Notes under the pieces: model-generated
Database searches by the model: none
The model's input: only the letters and a program-made list of their open reading frames with translations
What the model was told of the DNA's origin: nothing
Made by a program: the position numbers and the translations under genes
In this document: positions 43,576-58,500 of the stretch, one piece after another
Layout of the letters: each line of letters opens with the position of its first letter
Position numbering within the stretch: the stretch's first letter is position 1
Origin: Oegoconia quadripuncta
Taxonomy: Eukaryota; Arthropoda; Insecta; Lepidoptera; Autostichidae
Assembly (NCBI GenBank): GCA_949316235.1
Contig: OX438757.1
Coordinates: 16,369,505-16,433,504, forward strand
Direction: 5' to 3'
DNA length: 64,000 nucleotides

Positions 43576-46500
43576 CTGGAAGAACATTAGCACAGTATCA
43601 CTGTATATGGTACACCTGTATAAGGGTGCCGGGCTCAGAATTCTAGGGCCGAGATTTTAGAATGAGAAATTGTAACCTTGCCTCAACTGTTCCGAAACGA
43701 AAATACAAGAAACTACATATTTATGCTATTTGTGTTGTTGTTCTTATTCTCATTACTAGCTTTCCGCCCGTGGCTTCGCCTGCGTGGAATAACTTTATCG
43801 CGGAAATGAGTTTATCCTCCGGGAACTACTTTAATCCAGGGTATATTCTACCTATATACCGTTCATCCGTTTCGCCGTGATTGAGCAACAGACAAACATC
43901 CAAACTTTCGCATTTATAACATTAGTTAGATTCATTTCAGAATGCACACACTACAAAATTTTTATAGTAATTTTCTTGAAGAAAATATATTTTTTCCTCT
44001 CCTCTCTCACACATATACAGTGAGCTTATTACACACGTACACAGTTAAGGTAACAAATCAACACGAACATACGAACAGCCAAGGCATGGAACTCCCTTCC
44101 GGCGTCAGTCTTTCCTGAATCCTACAACCTTCGGATCTTCAAGTGAATAGGCATTTACTGGGATCGCGTGCTTCATCTTCGACCACATAGTCACTTTCCA
44201 TCAGGTGAGATTGTGGTCAAACGCGAATCCAGTCCACCGTAAAAAAAAAACATTATTGAATTTCATTGTATTGTATCGTAATGTATAATTTAGTAATGCC
44301 AACGCATGCGTGTGCTGCAGCTATACTAATAAACAACAAAAAGTATAACTCACATAAAAACTCCTTCTGATTTAAAGTGTTATCGATGTCCAGACACATT
44401 ACTATAATTATTACGGAACTCGGTATGGTGACGATGTAGATGGTACTGTGAGCGATAAGCTTAGAGCACCAGAACACATACGGCGAACACCCGCTCAGAA
44501 TGAGATTGTATCTGACGCCGTTGTGGTACTCCTCGATAGAGAGAAGTACTAGAGGGGCTATCGGCACCGTTACCACTGCAAAATTGTTAATAAGGTTCAT
44601 TCCCAGTCTGCACAAACAACTCCCGGTTTTCAATTGAAGATAATACCACCTCCACACTCCGCACTCTTCTTCTTAACGTGTCGATGGAAAAACCAGAATG
44701 CGACCACGCCTACAGCATTGTCTGTGGCACCGTAGAGGTCTTGTATACCTCCCATTATAACTGCTATATCAACAGTACACGACACGGCGAATACTGAAGG
44801 TAAACGGTACCTTCATCAACAGTCTTACACTGTTGGGACAGAGCGTGTGGTGTTTGGTGGATTTGTATGATACTAGTGATAGTCAGTGTTATAAGCTAAC
44901 CCTGTGGACCATCGACTGGGTTTAACGAGGGCGTTCAATTGAAAACAAAGGGACCGACTATTTAACGTGCCTTCCGATACACAAACATTCGTATTGATAT
45001 GCCACAAGTGGTCACCTATCCAAGAAATGACCCCACCAGACCATTGTTTAACTTTGCTAATCAGCGCGCGCCACGAGTGCTTCAGTGCCCTATGTGACGC
45101 TGTTGCTACCTTGGACCCCGGACTAATTAAAGAAATAGGGTATGTAAGTAAGATAAAGAAGTTCCCCACTTCCCCGCTCGGCAAATGGCAGTTTGGCCAA
45201 TGAAACGCAAAGCGGCACCGAGGCCGACGCTATGGGGAAGGAGGACAAGTGAGGTTCGACCCCCAGATTTCATATACACCATGGAGAGGGTCGATTACAG
45301 AAGGATACCGCGAATAAAAGGGCCAGTAATAAAAGTGGCAAAACGATTCGGAGGTCGCGGGTTCGATCCCCAGCGGGGTACATGTTTAAGTACTCGGTTC
45401 GGTTGGTGGTAGGGCGTTTTAAATGTCCGCCTGGCTAGCTACCACCATCTTATCTAAATCTGCCGCCAAACAGCAATGTTAATAGCATTGTTGTGTTCCG
45501 GTTGTCAGAGATAAGATAGCCAGTCCCCCAAATGTGTTGGGGTTTCCGGGTCCACCTTCGACCTCATCTTCCCTTAACATCAGGTATGATTGAGGTCAAG
45601 TACCAACCCGTTGTGCATAAAAAAAACAACACCGGACTGATTATAAAAATTAGCTTGTCAGCATGAGTTCGCCTTCCTTCATCCAGAGTATACACTCCTA
45701 CAGAATATGATGTGATGTTTGATCGCCATGACCACAATCGTAATAAGGGTAATCGATCAGTGCAACATTAGAAAACCGTTTTGAATCTGTCCCGTCCCCG
45801 CTCAATTGAAGTATATACAGGGTGAAATTAAATTCGTGTAATTCCTGTTTACTGGTGACTCCACTCCTGATCACGAACAACTTTCCCCAAGAAACCATAG
45901 TCGAATTCGATCAAAAAATTTTCAATTACCCATACAAAGTAAACCATACTGAAATCACCTTTACAAACAAACAAAACATTCTTTATTGTACAACAATACG
46001 TCCGTCCGTACGTCACGCGAGGCACCACAGAAAATCAGCGTTGTAGTTATTAATACAACTGCAACTCATGCTGAGTGGAGACCTTTTTGGCACCACTTTA
46101 CGACACCGATTTCTAATCGATCTTATCATTTTTAGCTGTGTATTAAGTATGTTATTGTTATTATTTTCTCTCCGTTTTTGTATAACTAATGTGTCGTCCA
46201 GTGTGTCAAATAAACGCTTTCTATTCTATTCTATTCTATTCTATTCTAATATTCTGAATTCGGCTATGGTTCCTAGTGGAAAGTTGTTCTTAATCAGGAA
46301 TGGAGTCACCAGCCGAAAATTGTTGGACTTCCATACTAAAGGTGGTTTCAGAATGGTTTACTTTGTATGGGTAATTGAAAATTTTTTGATCGAATTCGAC
46401 TATGGTTTCTTGGGGAAAGTCGTTCGGGATCAGGAATGGAGTGACCAGAAAACAGGAATTACACGAATTAAATTTCACCCTGTATATAGGTCACTTGATA

Positions 46501-49500
46501 CGACACGATATTTTTTTGAAGAACATAATTGAGGGAAAGATTGAAGGAAAGAGAGGAAGGGGAAGACCTAGGCGTAATTACTTTGACCAATTGAAAGAAA
46601 CGGTGAATGTCATGTCGTACCAAGAGGTTAAATCGAGGGCGGAAAGTAGAGAGACATGGTCGTTACTCCACCGACAAGAGCATAGCTCTTAAATTGAAGA
46701 AGAAGAAGTTATATACCCGTAAATAACTATAGCTCGGTCATGGTTGTTTTCATTTTGAAAATACGGCCCATGTATTCTAATTACGGATATCATTGCATTT
46801 TTGAGAAATTAAAACAATTTACACTAACAGAATCCCACCGAGATACTCCACAAAACACAACGATAATAACTCTTCGGTTCGGTTATTTTGTTACTTTTCG
46901 GTTCCATATAGGAGAAATTGTACGTGGTGCGGATACTTTGCGTCCTCGCGTAAGGAATGTGGATATTCATGTACATGTTGCTAAATCTGTTTATGGCTGA
47001 GGATATGAGTGAATGGCTCGGCTGCGAGTAATATATAATGGTGTTCTTCCCTTCCATTTTGTAACCGATTAACTGAGGCTCTACATTATAAAGATGCTTA
47101 AAGATTCTTTTGGAATCTGAAAAAAAAAATACAATATACTGTAGTATACTATACAGTCGGCAACACAATTAATATGTATTTATGTAGTATGTAGGAGAAT
47201 GTCTAAAGGTAAATTAAGTTAGAATACAAAGGCGACTAAGGAACTTTCCACCAAAAAATATCTATGGTTTTGCACGTTTCCCTGCACACCCTGTCACGTG
47301 TGCATTTCTGTATATTTCATAAGGTGAACCGTAGATGTGGTTTCAATCATTACACTTTTAATTTTTTAAACACCCAAACACTATTGTTTGGAATATCTCT
47401 GACCACCCCATTTGGGGATAGATGACTTTATGTATGTTTAGTAATTTCTTTAATATATTTGATTTAACAATCTGATCTGAATGACGTTTACATATGTGTG
47501 ATATGTATGTTATGTTTAACTGAAAAATATCTATCAAATGATATACACCGATCAAGATATAAAGATGAGCCCTGTACGAGTCAAAAAGATATTATTCTTC
47601 CACGATAATTACGAGTTATGCAAAGAAAACCGTTATCTTGAATAAAACCACAATTTTCTTTACACCAAAAGTTAGTATTCGAAAACTTTCTAGCAGAACT
47701 CTTTGATTTTAATGTTGTTGCTTCTGTTTTTCCCATGAGACATAAAAAAATATATTCCGCTGGCAAATTGTCTGATTTAGACCTCCTCCTTCTTGAAGTC
47801 GGTATAAAAAATTACACACTAACCTTTAGGAATGTCGTGGGAACTCATAGACTCGACGTTGGGTTCTTCCTTAAATGGTGTTAACTTCCGTAGTGCCCCT
47901 CCCATATCGTAAAGGAGTATGATGTTGCTTTGAACCGGAGCGTATTCTCGAGCCATGACGACTGTCGAATTGGCAGTTAAAGTGACCGCAATAAAACCGA
48001 TAATGGGCAGGACGACATGCTAAAACAGCATAGAAAGTGCGACATAATGAGGCATTCCTTCCTAATCCATCATTAAAGGGATCCGTGAACTGTTCATGAT
48101 ATCTAATATTTTAAAAGGGTTTACTTATTACTTTTTTTTTTACTTATTCTACGCGATGGGCTACGAAAACAAAAAATCATCCGCAATGTACATGTAGGGG
48201 GGAGACACCCTAAAAAATTATTTGAAGACTTTATTCTACCACTTTGTTGGAGAGATTAATATGTAGCCTCTGAGCTAAGCTATCGAAATTTCAGTGAAAT
48301 TTATTTTCAAATGAGCCAATAGTAAATAACAATATAAGAATGCGTACATTTATCGTTTCCAATCTGCATAAGAGCCCTAAAAAATTAAATTTGTTGTTAA
48401 AATGAACGTGAACGCACCAGCATCACAAAAAGCATCCTCTTCTGCCACAAAAAAGAAAGCGACCTAAGCACGAGAGCCCGGAACTGTCGCTGCCAAAGTC
48501 GTACTCCTTTCATTCTGTAACTCTCCGTAGCTAAATAAAAATAAGAAACCATCTCATTAAGACCTTGTCAATACAACTCAATCTATATATATCGCCACGG
48601 GGCAAAATCAATGAGGAGTGTGTTTTTTTATATATGCACAACGGGTTGGTACTTGACCTCAATCACACCTGATGTTAAGTGAAGATGAGGTCGAAGGTGG
48701 ACGCGTACTGACCCGGAAACCCCAACACATTTGGGGGACTGGCTATCTTATCTCTGACAACCGGAACACAACAATGCTATTAACATTGCTGCTTGGCGGC
48801 AGATTTAGATAAGATGATGGTAGTTACCCAGGCGGACATTTAAAATGCCCTACCACTAACCAAACCGAGTACTTAAACATGTACACCGCCGGGGATCGAA
48901 CTCGCGACCTCCGAATCATGAACCAAATGGAGGCGGTGTACCACTGTTTCGCAGATTCCAAATAAGCTCGTAATATTGGGTTTTTACCTAGGAAATTGGA
49001 GTTTTTTTTTTTCGTTAATCATATGTAGTACAATAACTGCGATTTTCAAAGCTATATCCAAATCCAAATTGAATATTATTTCAAGGTTTCACATGAAATA
49101 TTTTTTAATTTCTGGGCTAAATCACATAATAAAATGAACAGAGCTCTTTTCATGTGCTTCCCATAATCATGTCTTAGATTCGCTGAAACTTTTATAAAGT
49201 GGTTACTTTTAAAAATTAACGCTGCCTATACTTAACTTAATGTTATCCGATAATACACACAAAGTTTAGCTAAATTTGGATTTGTCGTTCCCAAAAAAAA
49301 AATCAAAAATGTTTGTATGGAGAAAACAGTCTTAATGAAATTCTTCATACAAAACGCCAATTTCATAGGTAAGAACCTAATATTTCACAAAACAGAAGTC
49401 GTGGTTCCATTTCCAGCATTCGATTTTTAAATGTCCGCCTGACGTGCTACCACCGGTAATTTTGGTAAAATAACAACCTTCGCAGAATTTTTATTTAAAT

Positions 49501-52500
49501 TGCAATATCGTTTATTTCACAATTGACAATTGTGGAGCAATCTCCACAATGGTAGAATAGGGTTGCCTCTTCTACCATTGTTGTCGCTCGCGCAAAGCAA
49601 GGAACCTGCCGCCCGATCGGACTCTGAGCTGAGGACTAACCAACTCTTAGGCCCGTATTACAAAATGTTACTCAAGCAGAGATCTCCGCTTGAGGCACAG
49701 TTAAAAAGGGACAGCTTTATGTAACTTGTACAGCGGCATCTCTTTCTAACTATGCTCAAGCGCAGATCTACGCTTGAGCAACATTGTGAAATACGGGTCT
49801 TAATCATGTCTGCAGAAGCAATGTTGATTGCATTGTCGTGTTCAGGATATCTGAGAAAGGAATAAAATTGAATGAAAAAGGAATGCGCTCCTAACTTCGG
49901 CCTTCTTCACTTAACATCAGTTGTGATTGAGGCAAGCGCTCACGCAATGTGCAAAAAAAAGTGATGTAGAAATTCAGGCTGGAATTACAAAGTTAATCCG
50001 AAAGGCAGTGACAAGTTAAAGTAAAAAAAAAAGATGACAATAACTGTCTTACATTCCTCCACATCGTCAGCATAGAGACCCGGCTCATAGTCTTCCTCTA
50101 TAAATCTGTAATAAATGAAGATGTCTGCTAGATAGTTATTCAAAAAAAGGTGAGGTCTCGTCCGGTAGCATGTTCATACAACGACCGGACGGTAAGTAAG
50201 AATTATTTTACTGTAGTATAATTTGTATCACTTAGGCGCCCGTATTTCAGAATATTTCTCAAACGTAGATCTACACTTGAGCATTGTTAGAAAGTGATGC
50301 CGCTATACAAGTTACATGAAGCTGTCCCTTAACTGTCCTCAAACGGAGATCTCTGCTTGAGTAACATTCTGTAACACGGGCCTAGCAGTGGACTCTGTGA
50401 AATAAAATATACTTGTTTTTCATGTTAATAATAACATCCGAATAACACGCTGTTTACACCCGAATACGCAAAAGCTAGTTGAGGCTCAAAATTTTAGAGC
50501 GACATTACGACTGCAATGTAGGAACTTAGGATGAGTAATAAATGAAACACACAACTCCATGTCATGTTTAATGCTTCCAAATCAACAGAGCAATCACTTA
50601 TATACCAAACATACATATTAACCAGTAAAAATTAGAAGTAGAGGTGCGTCATACATCTCCATCGTTTTTGAAAAAAAGAAAGTAAGTTTTCTTTTTTTTT
50701 ACAAAATTTGTAGGATACCTAGAAGCCTACAGAACCAGTGGTCATTACTCCACCGACAAGAGCATAACTCTTAAATTGAAGAAGAAGAGTACGTAGATTT
50801 CAAAATTCAAACATACAGTATTAACTCCCGCATAAAATTAACAGCATACACAAAGCAATACCTCAAAAATACTTGCTCCATTGACATCCCAACTGCCATC
50901 GTCGTGATACCCAAATCGATCTTCTTCTCCTCCAAAGTGTCGAACAGCCGAGGGAATAGCTCCCTATATTTCGCTGGCAGGCCAAAAGTCGCTCGATTCG
51001 ACTCGTACTCCGTATATGTGACATCCGGCAATATAGTGGATATGAAGGCATCAATCTCTTTAATCACGTGAGTGCGTTTCACCGTTATTGTTAACATGAA
51101 TTCGCATCCTGGAAGAATACCACAAGCAAGACTATATACTTTCTTGTATACAAGAATGTCAAGAAAAGAAACTTGTAGGTGCGCTGTTTAATTGGGGACC
51201 CGTTATTCCCCGACAATATTGATCATTGTAATTGTTTTTTTTTTTGTGTATGCAACCACAGGCAAGACTTCCTTGTATAGAAGAGTGTGAAGAAATTAAA
51301 CTAGGACGCCGTTTAATTGGGGATACGTTATTGTATGAATTTAAATGTAAAAACTATAAATTGAAAATTTAGAAAACTTCAGACAATATTCTGGTGACCT
51401 GTTTGGTGTAGTGGCCAGAAACTCTGACTGCTATACCAAAAGGTCCCGGGTTCGAATCCCGCTAGGGGCTTATGTTTGTATGATGAATACAGACATTGTG
51501 TTCCCGAGTGACGGATGTTTTTCATTTATATATGTATTTATTTACAAATAATGTATGTGTGAAGTTTATCAACCATCTGGCGTCCATAATACAAGCCTAG
51601 TTGCGTAGTGTGGAACCAGATGGCGCTGTGTGTATGTGCAAAAAAAAATCAAATAATTATATCGACCAGGTAGTCTAGACCGAAAACTAGTATTAAAAGA
51701 TAAATATCTTCTTAACAGTATAACCAATTTCCATCATATATGCCTAAGGACGTAAATATCAGTTGTCAGAGATAAGATAGCCAGGTCAACAAATATTTGG
51801 GTTTTCGGGTCAGTACACTTTCAACAAAGGGTTTACGAATCGGAGGTCGCGGGTCGATCCCCAGCGGGGTACATGTTTAGTATCCGGTGTGGTTGGTGGT
51901 AGGGCATTTTGAGTGTCCGCCTGGTTAGCTACCACCATCTTATCTAAGTCTGCCGCCAAACAGCAATGTTAATAGCATTGTTGTGTTCCGGTTGTCAGAA
52001 AAAAGATAGCCAGTCCCCCAAATAAGATGGGGTCTCCAGCTTCGGCCTCATCTTCACTTAACATCAGGTGTGATTGAGGTCAAGTGCTAACCCGTTGTGC
52101 ATAAAATTATGATATCATCGGAATACACCAAAAAACTGTCATACCTATAAGGTAAGTGAAATAGTGTTTAATTAGGAAGTTCAATTTTTTTTTTCAAACT
52201 ATGATGCAATAAAGCTTTAATTGTGTAATTTGCGGTCGCGTTTGTAGCCTATTCCATATAATTACATCATTATATTAAATAAACAAAGGAAAGTTGGAGA
52301 AAGTATGATTTCCAAATTTTCACATAATAGGAACCCTACGAATCCCGCCAGTCGCATATCAAACATGCTTTATAAAAGAAAAATATTAAACTGCCTATGC
52401 CAATAACTTCTATTTCACTTAGCTATAGTGTGGCCATTAGTGCTGTGCACTCCCTGAGGTATGCGCGGCGAGGTGGGAGGCGAAGAAAAGAGACACAGAC

Positions 52501-55500
52501 ACTGACACAGACAGAGACAGACAGAGCGCAGCAGCCGATTTTCCCCCCCGTCTCGCCGCGCGCATACCTCAGGGAGTGCACAGCACTAATGGCCACACTA
52601 TAATATGCCCTATTTTTTTCCTTACGATAAAAAAAAATCATCCGGTATATAGATATACTCACCCATAGCGTTCTTCAGAAACGTGGGCGATCCGTGGCAC
52701 TTCAATCTTCCTCGGTGCAATAGAGCGATCTTATCGGCCAACGCGTCTGCCTCTCCCATGTGCATGGTCGACATTAATATAGTTTTAGTGCCGCGGAGCA
52801 CCTGAAAGTCAAACAAGTCAGTTGATAGTGCGACACCATTTTAGAGAAATTAAAGAAAGAAAGAAAAAATTCTTTATTGCACACAGCTTAAAAATATACA
52901 CAGTGATATTATTTTAACAGGTGTACAAAGGCGGTCTTATCGCTTATAGCGATCTCTTCCAGACAACAATGGCAAAGAAACTGAATATACTATACTGCTG
53001 TGTAGCGTAAAGCAAACTTACAAATGTAAAATATATCCTAAATCTAAAGATTGCCGTATTTTCAAAGATTTCATCATCGAAGTTAGTTTCAATCTGAGTC
53101 ACATGGTGAAGTTTTCGGTCATTGAGTTCGGAGTTCGAAAAAACCTGATATGTTAATAAGACGACCATTGTCTTACGATTTATAACTCGGATGATTTGTA
53201 ACTCTGACGATTTTTAAGTCTGACAATTTGTGATTCGGACGATTTAGAACTGTGACGATTAGTCCACACTTACTATTTGTAACTCGGATGATTTATAAGT
53301 CTGACGATTTGTAACTCTGATGCATTGATTTGTAAGTGACCTTTTGTAACTCTTGATAATTTGTAAATCTGACGATTTGTAAGTCTGACCATTTGTCACT
53401 GACAATTTGTAACTCTGACGATTTTATTTGCAAAATCTGCATATCTATACAAACTCAGGCTTTTAAAAACTCTGTATAATATTCAGTTTCAAACTAATAA
53501 CACTTTATAACTTTTTGAACACTGAAACTCTGACACTTATAACGTTGACCATAAGGGCGGGAATATACGAGTACGTCCGATTGTGTTTCCGACTGTCTGA
53601 TCAGACTATCTGATCGTATTCACTCAATACACGTCCGATTCTTCCGTCAGACTTTTTCTGAACTCAGTCGTTCTCGAGCTATTATCCCCAGTGCTTTCAT
53701 GCGGAGCAGAAAGAAAAAATCGACGACGAATTATTTATTGGAAAAAAAAAATTTGCTCGTTTTGACGCGAAAGAAGAAAAAAACGGTAATAAAATTGTAA
53801 ACACCTCGTTCTTGTTTGCGACTCGGACGTCCGATCCGACTATCGGATCGGACGTGTATTGAGTGTTCTATTTTATTTTATTTTTATTTTATTTTATTTG
53901 TTTATTTGTTCAAACAAAACTATGGCTCCAGCACCTTCCGATAGTCGCATCCGATAGTCAGATCTATCAGACAGACTATCGGAAGGAGAAATTTCACGTA
54001 TATTCCCAACTTAAAAGCCCAACTAATTAACACACTTCCTCGGTGAAGGCATAATATGGTACCCAGTACATAACTTACCAAAAACATATCCCAAACGCGA
54101 TGCCTCATCTTGTCGTCCATTAAGGATGTCGGCTCATCGAGTATCAGTACTTCTGCGTCACCAACCAAAGCACAAGCTAACTGAAAATAATCGCCAGGTT
54201 TAAATACATAGACAACCGGTTGGCCTACTCTAGTAGATAGAGACCACAGATCACCTAACCCCTAGATATACGCAGAACACAAACCTAACATATAAAACAT
54301 TAAAAATAACAAACTACAAAACATATAAAGATAAACACAACAAATTTTGAGTGCCACTGTGGCAAAGAGGAGTGGGACTCAGCATTATGCTCAGTTCCAG
54401 GAACTGGGCGCTGTTCTTCCGTCCCACCCTGGGAGAGGAAAGCAATGTGTAAAAAGAGTGTGTATTAGTAATATGTGCTTGTTAAGTAGCGGGAAAGTTT
54501 TGTGTCATTGTAATAGTGCAGTGTGTGAAAATGACAAAGAAGATAATAAAAACATAAATATTTAGTATACTTTTATTTTTTTATGCATAACGGGTTGGTA
54601 CTTGACCTATATAACATATATATACAAGTATGACATAAATATGATAAGTTACTGTTATTAAATTACTACACAAATACCACCATAACAATAAACATAAAGA
54701 CTGCGTCATCGGCCTCGAAGTATTATATTAAATCTTTTTGTCCTTCTAAAAGATACTTTTTATATCGTGTCTTGACGGTATATTTCAAAAGAGGCGTCCG
54801 CAATGGTGGTGGGAGATTATTATAGAGAGCGATGGGGTTTATCGTCAGAATGATAATAAGATAAACTTGCAGGTCACATAAGTCGCCTCCGCAAAGTCAG
54901 TAATTCATTCAAAGGGTTATGTATACGCTTTTTCAATAAGGTCCCAGTTGATATACAAAATCTTCCTCTCGATAAATTTAAAGGTACTATAAAACAGAAA
55001 CTAATTAACAAAGCAAATTATAAAATATCAGAATATTAATTTAGATGATAATCATCCCTGGACATAATCAGATTGTTCGCATGCCAGGCTATTTCACGAT
55101 TGACAATGAAATATAAAAACCTTTTTGTAATATAAAAACTTTGATGTAAAATCAAAGCCTGATTTTAAAAGAGCAACCCTTCGAGTTTCTTGCTTGTTCT
55201 TCTCAGGGGAAAATTGCATTTTGAACAAGCAGTAGCTTGAAAATTGACTATTTTAAGTACACTCTGTGTACCTACAAAATAAAGCATTTTTGACTTTGAC
55301 TTTGAATGGAACCAAATTTAGTTAAGATCTGATAGTGAACTCCGGAGATAGAAATCGAAAGCTTACTGAAGTCGGTTGATTTGCCGTTCAATTATTGCCG
55401 AAAACAAACAAACAAAAATTCACGATGTATACCTGTAAACATCTCTTAGTGCCCGAAGATAGCTGGCTGCTATAGTAACCCGCCTTGTTAGTCAACTGTA

Positions 55501-58500
55501 ACTTGTCCATCAGTTTCACTGCATTCAAGTGAAGCTCATCTTTCTCACCTTTCAGCTGAAACAAATAAATAAATATCCTTGCACATACACACAGCGTCAT
55601 CTAGTTCCACACTAAGCAACTAGGCTTGTACTATAGATACCGGATGGTTGATAAACTACACAAATACTTATTTTTTGTAAATAAATACACATATAAATGA
55701 AAAACATCCATAACTCGGGAACACATGTCTATATTCATCATACAAACATATGTCCCCTAGCGGGATTCATTTACTCCCGAGTCGTGTATGTTTATATAAA
55801 TATTTATGTATGTTTGACCGTTATCTAGTATCCATAGGTACTTTGCTTAGTTTGGCACTAGACAATTGGTGTAAGAGTGTCCGAAGTATTTATTTATTTA
55901 TTACTTACCCTCCCAAAAAACTCTATATTCTCTCTGACGGTCAGATAATCGATGGTGATACTGGTTTGGGGACAGAACCCCATATCTTTACTGATCTCAT
56001 GAATCCTAATCGAGTTATCCATTCCGTTGACGTATATCCTGCCTTGGGAAGCGCTATACATACCTGGAAACAGAAAATATAAATAAATATCCTTACACAT
56101 ACACAGCGCCATCTAGTTCCACACTAAGCAACTAGGCTTGTATTATGGATGCCAGATGGTTGAAATACTAAACGAATGCATTTTTTTTGGAAATATACAT
56201 TATATTATCTATAACTCGGGTTAACATGTGCGGACTCATCATACAATACAAATTATAATACAAAAATATTAGAAATGCGAAAGTTCGGATGCTTAAAGAT
56301 TTAGAAACGCTTTATAAGCCTTTTATTTCTGCTTTTTTTCGCTAATTTAGTTAGAGTATGTTTTGTCACTTTCTTTCATTACAACAATTTCTTGTGAACG
56401 ACAGTGACAAAACACACTTTAACTAAAACAGGCGTATACGCGTTTGTAAATTTTTATGAATAAGACGGTCTTACTTTAATAGCAATCAATATAGGTAGAT
56501 ATTTGAGTGGACATTGTAAAATAACTATTAAATTCATATACAAATTAATACCTAATCAAATTAAAATATCAACAATGAACTTAGAACAATACAATACAAC
56601 CTGTATAACCCAATTAATTATTCGATCATTCATGAACGTTTACTAAAACTATTTTAAATCAAATCAATGTCAAAGTTGAATAATTATAATAACAAACAGT
56701 GTCAGCAAGATCTCGGACAAATTTTTATTTGTTAATTTTGTTGTGTGTTTATTTAAAAAATATGTGTTTTTTTAAAACTTTGTAAATATGTGTATTTACT
56801 GTGTTTAATGACCTGCCCTTAGATCATGTAACTTCCATCGGTTTACGTTGACCAATGAGAAACCGTTAAATTGCCGAGCCAGCGATGAGCCAACCAATCA
56901 CAAGTCAGAACGTAACCGATGACATAACGATGCAATTATGTAATATAGCCCGTTTGGTGTAGTGGTTAGAAACACTGACTGCTATACCAAAAGGTTGCAA
57001 GGTCGCAGGTATTTGTGTACTTTATCAACCATCTACCAGATCCATAATACACTCCTATAGTTGCTTAGTGTTATTTATTTATTAATTTCCGCGATAAAGT
57101 TCTTCCATGCAGGCGAAACCGCGGGCGGAAAGCTAGTAGCATATAAATCAATGCATGGACCGTATTAATTATGTCAACTAGATGAGCGAGGAGGGGTACC
57201 GCGTTCTGATTGGTCCTACCAAGCTTGTTATTCTCACGTGTCCTAGACAGAGGCAATCAGAGTGCAATATGCTAGGCACCTGTTCTATTAGCCTCATGTG
57301 TGGACAGATGCATCTCGCCTGTTATTATGTGGGCTGTGATCGATGATTCAAATGGAGTCCATTGGGTGGTTCATGGATACAACTCACCAGCGGCAATAGA
57401 CAGAAGCGTGGACTTCCCAGCGCCATTGCTACCCAGTAGCACAGTGATCTCGCCTCGAATCGCATCCAAGGATACGGATTCCAACGCGATTGTCTGAATC
57501 TTCCTGGACTCACGGAATGTCTGAAATCAAACGAGCAACTACTTTTCTTTATTCTTGAATTCATTTTGCGTAGGGCCCGAATGACAACGAATATTGTCGA
57601 TACATCTAAAGCTGATCGCTTTAACTAAAGCGTTCAAATATATATGAACAATTTGAGCATAATTAAGCAATGCAATGAGCGTCGGTGGCTCAATGGAAGA
57701 GACACAGTCTTCCAATTTGGGAGGTTCAGGTTCGATCCCCCAGGCAGGCCATGTACCAAGGAGTTTTTAAATTTAATTACTTATGTGCATTTATCTGACT
57801 GCTCTTAAACGGTGAAGGAAAACATCATGATGAAACGTACACGCCTGAGAAATAAAGAAAAATCGAAGGCATGGGAAGTCCCAAACCCGCACTGGTCCAG
57901 CGTGGCGAACTATGGCCCATACTCACTCAATATGAGGGAAGGTCTATATCCCTGTAGTGGGACGTTTACGGACTGATGATGATGAGGCAATGCAATTAGT
58001 GACATTGGCGAAATACGAGTCTTTAATGAATGTGCGTGTTACCAGTAATAAGTTACCCTTAAGAAAGCTCAAAGTCACGCAACGTGCTACGAGAGGGCGA
58101 TGCTCAGCTTTTCGCTACGTGATTGAAACAGGAATGAGGAAGGCCGTAGACAAACGAAGTTCATTGACATAGCCCAGCTGATTAGCAAGTTAAAGTGATA
58201 GTGGGCAGAGCACATAGCTCGAATAACTAATGACCGAGTGGAGACCACGCATCGGCAAGCCGCAACGTAGGAAGTCCATTCACTCATAAAGGTCGCGGGA
58301 AGTCGATGGATGCAAACAGCTTCCAACTGATCACTCTGGAATTCTAATAAGGTTCCGGTAAATTTAAAACAACCATTAAACGGAAACTATGTGCCAAAGG
58401 CTATTATAAAATTTCTGACTATCTGGATGATAAGAATGCGTGGACATGAACCGCTCGGCAATATCCAGTATAATTTATTCTTACTTTTCTTTGTCGAATC

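Noticed and set aside
51400..51480. tRNA gene candidate with good A and B boxes
   Set aside because: The same head recurs in several copies attached to one body, so it is SINE family C, not a tRNA gene.
52397..52662. Open frames of 68 and 79 codons on both strands with shared peptide ends
   Set aside because: The identical peptides arise from the perfect inverted arms of the hairpin MITE.
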